64,000 nt of DNA from assembly GCA_023433945.1 (NCBI GenBank), contig JAEYTP010000083.1:1-64000 (forward strand). The letters run 5' to 3'. Below are positions 8,489 through 17,453 of this stretch, in pieces (the first letter of the stretch is position 1; the number at the start of each line of letters is the position of its first letter). The DNA comes from Bacillota bacterium (GTDB lineage Bacteria > Bacillota > Clostridia > Acetivibrionales > DSM-1351). The notes beneath the pieces are model-generated. The model did no database searches, was not told where the DNA came from, and saw nothing but the letters and a program-made list of their open reading frames with translations. Position numbers and translations under genes: made by a program.

Positions 8489-8491
8489 TAT

Positions 8492-8592
8492 ATATATTTA
8501 AGATTAATTGCATTTCTAGTTTTGCCATATATTTAGAATCAATTGCATTTATGATTACCATATATTTAGAATCAATTGCAATCAAGTTTACC
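8492..8592 (+). repeat. Three tandem 33-35 bp AT-rich units
   Basis: Units at 8492-8526, 8527-8559 and 8560-8592, each starting ATATATTTA and containing ATYAATTGCA. They lie between the glgD terminator and the S-layer promoter and have no relation to the 39-bp repeat just before. Confidence 0.85.
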
Positions 8593-8667
8593 ATAATTAA
8601 CACACAAAACCAGCAAAACCCTATTTTACAGGAGGGTTACAGTTGTTTTACACTATCCCGCATTATG

Positions 8668-8697
8668 TTGACCTTCTAAAAATTACGGTGCTATAAT
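8668..8697 (+). promoter_or_regulatory. Strong promoter of the first S-layer-like gene
   Basis: TTGACC (8668-8673), 18-base spacer, TATAAT (8692-8697) with extended -10 TGC. It would produce a leader of about 90 bases. Confidence 0.8.
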
Positions 8698-8703
8698 GTC
8701 AGT

Positions 8704-8795
8704 GAATCAGACAGGTAGGCTCGTATACCATACGGGTATGCACTTTTGCGGTCTGATGAACACCCATTATTTAAAATTCTTAAGGAGGATTGGCA
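8704..8795 (+). promoter_or_regulatory. Structured 5' leader of the first S-layer-like gene
   Basis: ATCAGAC (8706-8712) pairs with GTCTGAT (8751-8757), closing a multi-stem element that contains an inner imperfect GTATACC/GGTATGC stem. The TAAGGAGG ribosome site (8781-8788) is left free. Such leaders often stabilise very abundant surface-protein mRNAs; I did not recognise a known riboswitch. Confidence 0.5.
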
Positions 8796-11648
8796 ATGAG
8801 AAATTTTAAAAAGCTATCTGCTCTTGTGGTAGCAACTGCTCTCGTACTAACTAGTATAGTACCTGCGTTTGCTTACACACCAGTTAACGATGACAAAGCA
8901 GAAATTCTAAGACAGCTTGAGATTTACCAGGGAATAAGCACAGATTCCTTTGTACCAGCGCTTGATCAGGATTTGACAAGAGGCCAGGGTGCATTATTAT
9001 TAGCTAGATTATTCAACAAAGAAGCAGACATCGAAAAGATGACTGACGCTGAAGCTACAGAAGTACTAAAGGACTTCGCAGACGGAAGCGATGTACCAGC
9101 ATATGTTAAGAAGGCAGTTGCTTACTTTGTAGAAAACAAGGTAATTAACGGTGCATCAAACAACGGTGTATTAACAATCGACGAAGCTGGTTCACTTTAC
9201 GCAGAACAATTTGCTGCTCTCATTTTGAGACAGATGGGATATCAGGATTCACACTACACTAAGGCTATCGAAGAGCTCGCTGCAGTAGAAGGCGTTGCTG
9301 GACTTGACAGCTACACTTCACTCGCTGGAAGCGAAATCAAGAGAGACCATGCGGTAGGAGTTATGTACGGATCACTTACTGGTAAGTACGAAGGCGAAAC
9401 TGCAACAGTTATCTCAAAGATAGTTGAAGCTAAGCCAAATCTAAAAGAAGTTGCTGAAAAGTATGGATTGATAGAGGCTGTGGTAACAGCTTTTGAAGTA
9501 GAAAGCCTATCATCAAATAACCTTAGAGAAGTATTCGTTAAGTTTACTAAGGCATTAGATAAGACTACTGCAGAAGATAAAGCTAACTACACAATTACTG
9601 CAAAATCAGGTGCAGCAACTCTTTCTAAAGCTACTCTTTTAGAAGATGGAAAAACAGTTAAGCTCACTCTTGACAGTGCACAGCAACAGTCTAATCTTGA
9701 CATAAAGGTTGCAAACGTGAAGGATTCAGTTGGAACAGTTATAACTACAACTACAAAGAGCATAGTGCTTTTTGATACTTCTATTCCAGAAGCGACAGAA
9801 TATAAGTTTACTGGACCAACAACTATAGAAGTTACTTTCTCTGAACCAATAGATTCAGTTGCTTCTTCTTTAACTGTTGTAGTTGATAATGGTATATACG
9901 GTGCATCAGCTAAAGTTAAGACAGGTGATGAGTATACAGTTGAGGTAACACTCGGAACTGTTCTACCTGAGGGAGCTCACTCAATGAAGATTGGTGGAGC
10001 AAAAGACTTTGCTGGTTATACTTCATTAGATAAAACTTTCGAAGTAACTTATGTTAAAGATACTACAGCTCCTACAGTAGCTATAGAATCAGCAACTCAG
10101 ACGAAGGTAACATTAAGCTTCAATAAGGCAGTAAAGGGTGATGCGCTTACAACTGCGTACTTCTATCACACATATACTGCATATGCACCAGACAGCGTAA
10201 CTGATGCTGATGGTAATGTAATAGTAGCATCAAATTACTATGATAAAGTAATTGTTAACTTTACAAGCAAGCCGCTACCAGCAGGGTCAACAAATGTAGT
10301 TGTTCTTAAGAAGGTTGGTGACATCTCTATAACAGATAGATACGGAAATGTTATGGCAAACGATACTACATTAACTGCAAAGATTGAAGCTGATACAACA
10401 GCTCCAACTATTACAAAGGTTGAAGCTACTAATGAAAGTACCGTTGTTATAACATTCTCTGAGGATGTAACAGGTGCAAAAGAGAAGTCTAATTATGTAT
10501 TTAAGAACTCAGAAGGAAAAACAATCGCAGCTGATAAGTATAATGAGCCAAATTACGATTCAGCAAAGAAGCAGGTTACAGTAACATTTATAAATCAGCT
10601 TACTGGCGGCGCATATAGTGTAGAATTAAAGAATATAAAGGATGCTTCATTAAATGCAAATGCTATGGTTACTGTTGCTCACCCATTCACAGTAACTGAT
10701 AAGACTGCTATAACAACTGCAACTGCAGTAAAGGTTGAAAGCACAGGAACAAATGCAGATATTATATATGTAACATTCCCAGAAAACATGGCTGTTACAG
10801 GAAATAATTCAGTACTAAATCTAAGCAACTACAAGTTAGGTGCAACTGCAGAAGCAGCTACTGAATTACCAGAAGGAACAACTATCACAATATTCGGCAC
10901 AAACGATAAGGTTAAGATAACTGTACCTGGTACAAGTAATACTGACCTTGAATCTAAAAATCTCTATGTAAGAAATGTTGCAGATGCATCAGGAAATGTT
11001 ATGACATCAATGTTCTTACAGGTTACGCTTGCTGCAGATACAGCTCCAGTAATTACAGAGGTTAAAACAGTTGCTCTTAATAAACTAGAACTTAAGGTTG
11101 ATAAGCATCTATCATCAGTTAATGCATCAGACATTAAGGTCGGTGGAGAACAAGTAGGACAGGCAACGTTTGTAAACAATACTGATGGTACTGCTACAAT
11201 AACTGTAGTTCTTACAGATGCAACCAAGCTATTAAATAGCGGCGCTCTTCCTACTGAAATAGAGATAACAGATGGTGGTAACATCAAGTCAATAACTGGA
11301 ACAGCGATGGTAGCAAATGCTAATATTGTGGGTGGAGTAACACTTAAGGACGGAATTGCAGCAACTGTTGTTGAAATAAGATATGATGAGACGACTGGTA
11401 AAATAGAAGTTGAGTTCTCTGAAAATCTTGAAGAAAATACATTTGCAGGTGTTGGTAACAATGGATTCTCAGTAAGTGGTGGAACGATCACAAGCGCAAA
11501 ATTAGGAAGTTCTGCGAATATAGTAGAACTCACTAGCTCATCAAATGATTTTAATGCTGAAACCGATGTAATATACACAGCAGGAAACATTGCAGATGCT
11601 GCTGGAAACCTAGTTTCATCATTCACTCATACTGATACATTAAAGTAA
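8796..11648 (+). CDS. S-layer-like secreted protein with SLH-type N-terminus and Ig-like repeats (paralogue A)
   Basis: 950 aa from the ATG at 8796, chosen because TAAGGAGG lies 7 bases upstream; an in-frame TTG six bases earlier is unlikely. Residues 1-26 are a signal peptide ending PAFA. Residues about 27-220 contain three degenerate SLH-like segments (LTRGQGALLLARLF, then PAYVKKAVAYFVENKVING, then EQFAALILRQMGY, then a weaker third) that would bind secondary cell-wall polymer. From about residue 235 to the end runs a series of roughly 100-residue Ig-like domains of the SbsA/Big_5 type, each with 'VTFSEPI...' or 'ITFSEDV' strands and 'LPAGS/GGAYSVEL' turns. It contains no cysteine that I can find, as is usual for S-layer proteins. 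Its own promoter, long leader and terminator suggest high expression. Confidence 0.88.
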   Translation: MRNFKKLSALVVATALVLTSIVPAFAYTPVNDDKAEILRQLEIYQGISTDSFVPALDQDLTRGQGALLLARLFNKEADIEKMTDAEATEVLKDFADGSDVPAYVKKAVAYFVENKVINGASNNGVLTIDEAGSLYAEQFAALILRQMGYQDSHYTKAIEELAAVEGVAGLDSYTSLAGSEIKRDHAVGVMYGSLTGKYEGETATVISKIVEAKPNLKEVAEKYGLIEAVVTAFEVESLSSNNLREVFVKFTKALDKTTAEDKANYTITAKSGAATLSKATLLEDGKTVKLTLDSAQQQSNLDIKVANVKDSVGTVITTTTKSIVLFDTSIPEATEYKFTGPTTIEVTFSEPIDSVASSLTVVVDNGIYGASAKVKTGDEYTVEVTLGTVLPEGAHSMKIGGAKDFAGYTSLDKTFEVTYVKDTTAPTVAIESATQTKVTLSFNKAVKGDALTTAYFYHTYTAYAPDSVTDADGNVIVASNYYDKVIVNFTSKPLPAGSTNVVVLKKVGDISITDRYGNVMANDTTLTAKIEADTTAPTITKVEATNESTVVITFSEDVTGAKEKSNYVFKNSEGKTIAADKYNEPNYDSAKKQVTVTFINQLTGGAYSVELKNIKDASLNANAMVTVAHPFTVTDKTAITTATAVKVESTGTNADIIYVTFPENMAVTGNNSVLNLSNYKLGATAEAATELPEGTTITIFGTNDKVKITVPGTSNTDLESKNLYVRNVADASGNVMTSMFLQVTLAADTAPVITEVKTVALNKLELKVDKHLSSVNASDIKVGGEQVGQATFVNNTDGTATITVVLTDATKLLNSGALPTEIEITDGGNIKSITGTAMVANANIVGGVTLKDGIAATVVEIRYDETTGKIEVEFSENLEENTFAGVGNNGFSVSGGTITSAKLGSSANIVELTSSSNDFNAETDVIYTAGNIADAAGNLVSSFTHTDTLK

Positions 11649-11669
11649 AAATAACAAATAAGTAATAAT

Positions 11670-11694
11670 AAAGGACAGGTTAATCCTGTCCTTT
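11670..11694 (+). terminator. Terminator hairpin after S-layer-like gene A
   Basis: AAAGGACAGG pairs perfectly with CCTGTCCTTT around a five-base loop; the downstream tail is moderately T-rich. Confidence 0.8.
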
Positions 11695-11737
11695 ATTGCA
11701 TTTCTATTACAAAATCTTTACACTTAAAACAGCTCAG

Positions 11738-11766
11738 TTGACTGAAAAATTTGCCAGTGATATAAT
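11738..11766 (+). promoter_or_regulatory. Strong promoter of the second S-layer-like gene
   Basis: TTGACT (11738-11743), 17-base spacer, TATAAT (11761-11766). Confidence 0.8.
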
Positions 11767-11772
11767 ACATTT

Positions 11773-11927
11773 GAATCAAGATAGGTAAACTTACCCAATT
11801 AATAGGTTGTTGTTACCTATTTTGGCAAATTGGCAATACGAGAAGGGCTATAAATTTGGGAGGCGTAGCTCGACTCTGGAAATTTAAGCCCACCCAAAAC
11901 TAAAATACACAAGGAGGATTTGAGAAC
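11773..11927 (+). promoter_or_regulatory. Long structured 5' leader of the second S-layer-like gene
   Basis: About 155 bases. AATAGGT and ACCTATT form a small hairpin near 11800-11825. GGGCT-TAAATTT (11845-11857, one bulged A) pairs with AAATTTAAGCCC (11880-11891) ending about 20 bases before the AAGGAGG ribosome site. No known riboswitch class fits by eye. It is not similar in sequence to the leader of gene A. Confidence 0.5.
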
Positions 11928-14819
11928 ATGAGAAATCTCAAAAAGCTTTTGGCGGTTGTAGTTGCTGTAGCATTAGTTCTTACTTCAATGACTGCGGCAT
12001 TTGCTGCAACTACTAACCCACAAGCAGATGCAATTGCTGCCCTCAAGTTAATGCAGGGTAACGATGGCGATATGATGCTTGACAATGATCTTGCAAGAGA
12101 TCAAGCAGTAAAAATAATTATTACATTAACTGGCAATGCTGCAGAAGTTGAAAAATTAACAGCTGCAGATGTTGACGCTGCATTAGAAGGATTTGCTGAT
12201 GCCGCTGCTCTTAAGGCTAGCTGGTCAGCTAAGTGGTATGCTTATGCAGTTAAGAATGGCATAATCGAAGGTTACAAAAACGAAGATGGCGAATTAGTAA
12301 CAGACTTTGCTGGCGTACTTTATGGCAAGCAATTTGCTACAATGCTCATGAAGGCATTTGGTTACAAGGATGTTAATTATGCTACTTCTGTTACTGAACT
12401 TTCAGAACTAGAAGGCAGTAAGGTTGCTGATGAAAAGGCAGACGATGGATTAACAAGAGCAGATGCTATTGCTTACCTATTTGGAGCATTAACTGCAAAG
12501 AATGCAGATGGTAAGACAGTAGTTGAAACTTATGTTGGTTCAGATGCAGCTCTTCTAAAGGCAGCTCAGGATGCTGGTTTGATTGCACCTCCAGCACCAG
12601 TAAATTTAGCTGTTGATACTGTATCATCAAATAACCTTAGAGAAATCTTTGTTACGTTTAACAAGGAAGTAAATAAGGATACTATTACTACAGCTAACTT
12701 TACAGCAGATTCAAAGATAGTTGCTGCAACTCTTCTTGATGACAAGATGACAGTTAAGCTAACAATAGCTGATCCTGCTGCTGCTACTTCTAATTTTCAG
12801 CAGAGCACTATTGATCTTGTAGTTAAGAATGTTAAGGACGCTGCTGGAAATGCAATAGCTGAAACAAAGAAGTCAGTTACTTTATTTGATACAGCTATAC
12901 CAGAAGCAATAGATTATAAGTTCACTGGTCCACAAACAATCGAAATTACAATGTCAGAACCTGTGTGCCCAACTCATTCAGCAGTTACTGCTGTGCTTGA
13001 TAATGGTATATACGGTGCAAAAGCAGAAGTTAAAGCGGATGAAAAGACTATAGTCGTTTCATTAGGAACAGTTATTCCAGAAGGTGCACATAAGTTAGTT
13101 GTTAAGGGTGCTAAAGACTTTGCTAACTATCAGATGTTAGATAAGGAATTTGCAATTACTTATACAAAGGACTCAAGTGTTCCAACTGTAACTGTAGCTT
13201 CAGCTACACAGACAAAGGTTACACTTAATTTCTCAAAGGCAGTTAAGTTTGAATGGGCTTCACCAAATACTGCTGCAACATATTTCTATCATACATATAC
13301 AGCATACCAACCAGATGCTGTTAAGGATGCTAGTGGCAATGCTATCGTATCAGGCTCATTCTATGATAAGGTAGTACTTGACTTTACAACTAAGCCATTA
13401 CCAGCTGGTGATACTAAGGTTGTTGTTGTTAATAAGGTTGGAGACAAGTATGTAACAGATAGATATGGTATCACTCTTGGTTCAGATGTTATACTTACAG
13501 CTAATATTTCTACAGACAATACTCCTCCAACAATTGCAAAGGTTGAGGCGGTTAGAGAATCTTCAGTAGAAATTACATTCTCAGAAGATGTAACAGGAGC
13601 AGATACTAAGGCTAGCTATGTATTCAAGAAGGCAGATGGAACAGTAATTGATGGTAGCAAGTACTCACTAGGTACTTACAATTCTACTACAAATAAGCAA
13701 GTAGTAACATTCACACCTGCTTTAGCTGGTGGAGCTTATAGCGTAGAAGTTAAGGATATTAAGGATAAGTCAGTAAGCACTAATGCAATGGTTGTAGTAC
13801 CAGTATCATTTACAGTAACTGATAAGACTGCAATAGTCACAGTATCAGCCGTTACAGTTGTTAATGGAAATGTTCTATATGTAACATATCCAGAAAACAT
13901 GATGACAACTGGTGCAAACTCAGTATTAGAAAAGGCTAATTACATGTGGGGTAGCACTGCAGAAACTGCATCCCCTGTAACAAATGCTGCAATTTCAGTG
14001 TTTGGAACAGCTGACAAAGTTAAGATTGAATTCCCAGCTGGATATAATATTCCAGTTGGTCAATACCTCTATGTTAAGAACGTTGCAGATGCAGCTGGTA
14101 ATGTAATAGAAGCTATGTTCCTTAAACCAGTTATTGGTGCTGATAGTGCTCCAAAGGTAACAGGAATAAAGACAGTTGCTCTAAACAAGATGGAAATAAC
14201 TCTTAACAAGGAAATTAATTCTATTGATGCTGGTAACATAGAAGTTAATGGTAAGTTAGTAGCTCAGGCTTCTTATGTAAATAAGGATGGAAAGGCTACA
14301 ATTACAGTTATTCTTACCGATGATAATAAGCTGGCAAATGAAGGCGAAGTTCCTTCATCAGTTAACATCACTGGTAGTACAGTTAACATCAAGTCTATGA
14401 CAGGTGTTGCAATGGCAACTGGCTCAGCACTTACAGTTGGAGCTGTAAGTGATGTAACTTCAGTTAGCGATGGTGTTGCTCCTGCTGTTAAGGATGTATA
14501 CTATGTAACAGGTTCTGGTGTAATCTGCGTAAGATTCACAGAAGAAATTAAGTCTGAAACAATTGCTCTACTTGGCGCAAATGGCTTCAAGGTTGGCGAT
14601 AAGACAGTAACTGGTGCTGCTATTCAGAGCTCTACTGCTGGTACAACAGGTGCAGCAATCGTTGTTCTATATGGTGACTTTGGAACAGAAGATACTGCTG
14701 GAGCATTGGATGTAACTTATACTCCTGGAAACATTACAGACAAATCTGGAAATGCACTTGCTGCATTTACAAGAACGGATGATTTAAAGAAGGTTGGAGC
14801 TTACTCTGATATTCCATAA
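11928..14819 (+). CDS. S-layer-like secreted protein with SLH-type N-terminus and Ig-like repeats (paralogue B)
   Basis: 963 aa. The signal peptide (1-26, ending TAAFA) is nearly the same as in the preceding gene, and the two proteins align from end to end: SSNNLREIFVTF, YKFTGPQTIEITMSEPV, DNGIYGAKAEVK, FYHTYTAYQPD and SFTVTDKTAIV all have counterparts in paralogue A. SLH-like segments lie at about residues 30-210, followed by Big_5-like Ig repeats to the end. Two cysteines are visible (SEPVCP and VICVRF), unlike A. AAGGAGG sits 10 bases before the ATG. It has its own promoter and terminator, so A and B can be switched independently. A major structural surface layer is the likely role; which of the two dominates cannot be told. 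Confidence 0.88.
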   Translation: MRNLKKLLAVVVAVALVLTSMTAAFAATTNPQADAIAALKLMQGNDGDMMLDNDLARDQAVKIIITLTGNAAEVEKLTAADVDAALEGFADAAALKASWSAKWYAYAVKNGIIEGYKNEDGELVTDFAGVLYGKQFATMLMKAFGYKDVNYATSVTELSELEGSKVADEKADDGLTRADAIAYLFGALTAKNADGKTVVETYVGSDAALLKAAQDAGLIAPPAPVNLAVDTVSSNNLREIFVTFNKEVNKDTITTANFTADSKIVAATLLDDKMTVKLTIADPAAATSNFQQSTIDLVVKNVKDAAGNAIAETKKSVTLFDTAIPEAIDYKFTGPQTIEITMSEPVCPTHSAVTAVLDNGIYGAKAEVKADEKTIVVSLGTVIPEGAHKLVVKGAKDFANYQMLDKEFAITYTKDSSVPTVTVASATQTKVTLNFSKAVKFEWASPNTAATYFYHTYTAYQPDAVKDASGNAIVSGSFYDKVVLDFTTKPLPAGDTKVVVVNKVGDKYVTDRYGITLGSDVILTANISTDNTPPTIAKVEAVRESSVEITFSEDVTGADTKASYVFKKADGTVIDGSKYSLGTYNSTTNKQVVTFTPALAGGAYSVEVKDIKDKSVSTNAMVVVPVSFTVTDKTAIVTVSAVTVVNGNVLYVTYPENMMTTGANSVLEKANYMWGSTAETASPVTNAAISVFGTADKVKIEFPAGYNIPVGQYLYVKNVADAAGNVIEAMFLKPVIGADSAPKVTGIKTVALNKMEITLNKEINSIDAGNIEVNGKLVAQASYVNKDGKATITVILTDDNKLANEGEVPSSVNITGSTVNIKSMTGVAMATGSALTVGAVSDVTSVSDGVAPAVKDVYYVTGSGVICVRFTEEIKSETIALLGANGFKVGDKTVTGAAIQSSTAGTTGAAIVVLYGDFGTEDTAGALDVTYTPGNITDKSGNALAAFTRTDDLKKVGAYSDIP

Positions 14820-14866
14820 ACATTTATGTTGTAATGTTGCAGTAAAATAAATATTGATATATTTTT

Positions 14867-14906
14867 CTGGCAGATTATCGAAAGGTAGTCTGCCAGTTTT
14901 ATTTTT
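14867..14906 (+). terminator. Terminator after S-layer-like gene B
   Basis: CTGGCAGA pairs with TCTGCCAG, followed by TTTTATTTTT. Confidence 0.85.
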
Positions 14907-15063
14907 ATGGCTCTATGTCAATTGTTGGGGTGGGGCTCTAGTAATTTAAATTTTTTAAGATGTAATTTTAAAGTTCCTGGTAAGAACATTATAATTACCT
15001 GTTTCTTTAAAGTGATATATGTTATTATAAAATAAAGAAACATTGCTAAGGGGGAGATTAACA

Positions 15064-17355
15064 TTGAACAAAAGAAAAGTTCTAGCGGGTATTCTTGCAA
15101 TTACATTTTTATTAACTAGTTTTTTATCAGTATTTGCGGCAGATAACAATATCTTAACTAAGCCCACAATTGAGGAAAAGACTAAAGTCCTCAATAGTCT
15201 AGGGATTATTTCTGGCGACGGAAAGGGAAATTACAACTTGTCTTCTCAACTACTGAGGGCAGAAGCAGCGACAATTATAGTAAATTTAATGTCTATGGAT
15301 ACACATATAAAGGAAAATATAAACAAATATAAAACTACTTCATATAAGGATGTAAAATCAACAGACTGGTTTGTATATAATGTGTCTTATTGTGAGCAGA
15401 ACAATATCATGAGCGGGATTGGGAATTCAAAATTTGGACCAACACTATTTATCTCAGAAAAAGCTGTACTAACAATGCTAATGAGGGTACTAGGCTATAA
15501 TGATAGCTATGGAGACTTTGAATGGAATACAGTTTATAAAAAGGCATATGAGATTGGTTTGGTTGACGACCCAATATATGAAACATTGAGTGACGATAAT
15601 ACTCATTATTTGAGAAGTGATGTTATTGGTGTTATATATAAGGCATTAACCCTCAATATAAAGAATGAAAATTATTCTTTACTACAGAAATTAGTTAATA
15701 ATGGTCTTAAAGATCATAAAACAGCATATGACACAGGATTACTTAAGGACAGCGTTTTCGCTCAAATTGATCAAATGACTACTTTAAGTGAAACAAGAAT
15801 ATCTGTAATGTTCAATGAAAATATCTCTGGATTATCAACTTCATCTATAGAAATATATGAGAAGGATAAGAGATCAATTAGGCTTAAAGCTGAACTTATG
15901 TTGCAGCAAGATAAAAAAATAACAATTAAGACCGAAAAACAGCAACCGAATAAGGAATATGTTGTAGAAGTATTTGGTGGAGTAGATAATGAGGGCAATA
16001 AATCAAGAGTAATTTCAGGTTCCTTTAAAGGATACAAACCAACTGAAATTGTTTCAGACTTCTTTAAAATAAGTAGTATTCAAAGTGTCGGGCGAAGTGA
16101 GATAAAAGTATACTTTACTCACCCCATTAATGAGAATAGCGAAATTGCTTCGTACTACTCAATAACTGAAAATGGTAATCCATTTATACAAGGAACTAGT
16201 AGTAATCTTAATGTAAATTTACTCGAGTATCAAAATAATGGAATATCTATAACATTAAAAGATAAAGTATTTAATCCAGAAAACGAGTATAAATTGAGTG
16301 TATCCGGTAAGTTGATTAGTACATATGGAACAAATTTGTATGACGGACTAGGAGATGAAATTATATTTATACCTAACGATAAAGTAGACCAAAGTTTGGA
16401 TGTAGAAACAATTACTTCAACTAGTAATAATACAGTCCAACTGAACTTTAATAGGGAGATAAATCCAATATTGGCTCAACAAGTATTTAACTACTATATT
16501 ACAGACTGGAATAACAATCCCATACAGATAAAAAAAGCAACTTTAACAGATAGCATTAATGGCATGGGGAAAAGTGTTACTCTGACTTTAGGCTCAACGC
16601 TTGAAAAATTGAAGAACTATAATCTAATGATAAATACTCTTAATGACATAACTAAGCAATATAAAATTGAGGAAAAATCATATACTTTTAATGGCAACTA
16701 TCCTGAATATGTAGAATTTAAGGTCTCTAACATTAGCGTAGTAGATTCAGGTACAATTATTATTAATTTTAATAAAGGTATCGATGTAACATCTGCAACA
16801 GATATTTCAAGTTATACAATTCAAGAGATGGGGTCAACATATAGGAGCTTTCAACCTGATAATGTATACTTTTCAAAAGATAATCCACAGCAAGTAAAAT
16901 TATACTTTAAATCAGATAAAGCTTTAAAAGGTGGAGTACAATATGGATTGAGGATATACCCATCTTTTAGGGACTATACAGGGACAAATATAAATAAACT
17001 TATTGATTACAATTTTGTACCTAATAACATAGTAAAAGCAATCCCTATGATAGCAAAATCGGTTATAATATCTAAGGATAGCGTAAAAATATCTTTCTTT
17101 AATAAAGATATATCATTAAATGCTCCTAATTCCTCAGCGCAAAATTACTTTTTGGAATATACAGTAAACGGTGAAAATATAAAAAAGGTACCTATCGCAG
17201 TAACATATATTGATACCTCAAATATTATATTAAAATTTGATTTATTAGATTATACACAGACGTATACTATAAAATGCAAAACCATCAAAGACTATGCAGG
17301 TGAGACATGGGCAGAGCCTGATAAATTAAAATCAGTAGTAATTATGGGTCAATAA
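15064..17355 (+). CDS. Third S-layer-like protein (SLH-type N-terminus, Ig-like repeats), diverged
   Basis: 763 aa from a TTG start at 15064, preferred because GGGGGAG lies 7 bases upstream and the protein then opens with a clean signal peptide (MNKRKVLAGI... SVFA, cleavage about residue 25). An upstream in-frame TTG at 15043 would add seven unlikely residues. SLH-like segments occupy about 30-210 (LSSQLLRAEAATIIVNLM, DWFVYNVSYCEQNNIMSG, AVLTMLMRVLGY). The rest consists of Ig-like repeats of the same style as the two preceding proteins (ISVMFNENISG, VYFTHPINE, LNFNREINP, INFNKGIDV). It shares architecture but little sequence with A and B, is more lysine- and asparagine-rich, and has weaker promoter signals, so it is probably a minor or conditional surface protein. 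Confidence 0.82.
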   Translation: MNKRKVLAGILAITFLLTSFLSVFAADNNILTKPTIEEKTKVLNSLGIISGDGKGNYNLSSQLLRAEAATIIVNLMSMDTHIKENINKYKTTSYKDVKSTDWFVYNVSYCEQNNIMSGIGNSKFGPTLFISEKAVLTMLMRVLGYNDSYGDFEWNTVYKKAYEIGLVDDPIYETLSDDNTHYLRSDVIGVIYKALTLNIKNENYSLLQKLVNNGLKDHKTAYDTGLLKDSVFAQIDQMTTLSETRISVMFNENISGLSTSSIEIYEKDKRSIRLKAELMLQQDKKITIKTEKQQPNKEYVVEVFGGVDNEGNKSRVISGSFKGYKPTEIVSDFFKISSIQSVGRSEIKVYFTHPINENSEIASYYSITENGNPFIQGTSSNLNVNLLEYQNNGISITLKDKVFNPENEYKLSVSGKLISTYGTNLYDGLGDEIIFIPNDKVDQSLDVETITSTSNNTVQLNFNREINPILAQQVFNYYITDWNNNPIQIKKATLTDSINGMGKSVTLTLGSTLEKLKNYNLMINTLNDITKQYKIEEKSYTFNGNYPEYVEFKVSNISVVDSGTIIINFNKGIDVTSATDISSYTIQEMGSTYRSFQPDNVYFSKDNPQQVKLYFKSDKALKGGVQYGLRIYPSFRDYTGTNINKLIDYNFVPNNIVKAIPMIAKSVIISKDSVKISFFNKDISLNAPNSSAQNYFLEYTVNGENIKKVPIAVTYIDTSNIILKFDLLDYTQTYTIKCKTIKDYAGETWAEPDKLKSVVIMGQ

Positions 17356-17392
17356 ATAAACTTAAAATATGTAACAGAAGTGTTAAACAACA

Positions 17393-17439
17393 AAAATACC
17401 AAGCTAACTATGTTATATCCATAATTAGCTTGGTATTTT
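17393..17439. terminator. Bidirectional terminator between convergent genes
   Basis: AAAATACCAAGCTAA pairs with TTAGCTTGGTATTTT. Both flanks supply T-rich tails, serving the third S-layer-like gene on the plus strand and the ligase-like gene on the minus strand. Confidence 0.85.
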
Positions 17440-17453
17440 ATATAGCTGATTTA

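Noticed and set aside
8368..8679. 103-codon open frame on the plus strand after glgD
   Set aside because: It consists almost entirely of the two tandem repeat arrays and the terminator hairpin, its repeated peptide mirrors the DNA repeat, and it lacks a ribosome site.
10964..11626. 220-codon open frame antisense to S-layer-like gene A
   Set aside because: The sense frame is a clear surface protein with biased codon use; the antisense frame is a by-product of that bias and has no family features.
8704..11927. Cyclic-di-GMP or other known riboswitch in the S-layer leaders
   Set aside because: The conserved cores of c-di-GMP-I and other common classes were looked for and not found; only generic hairpins remain.
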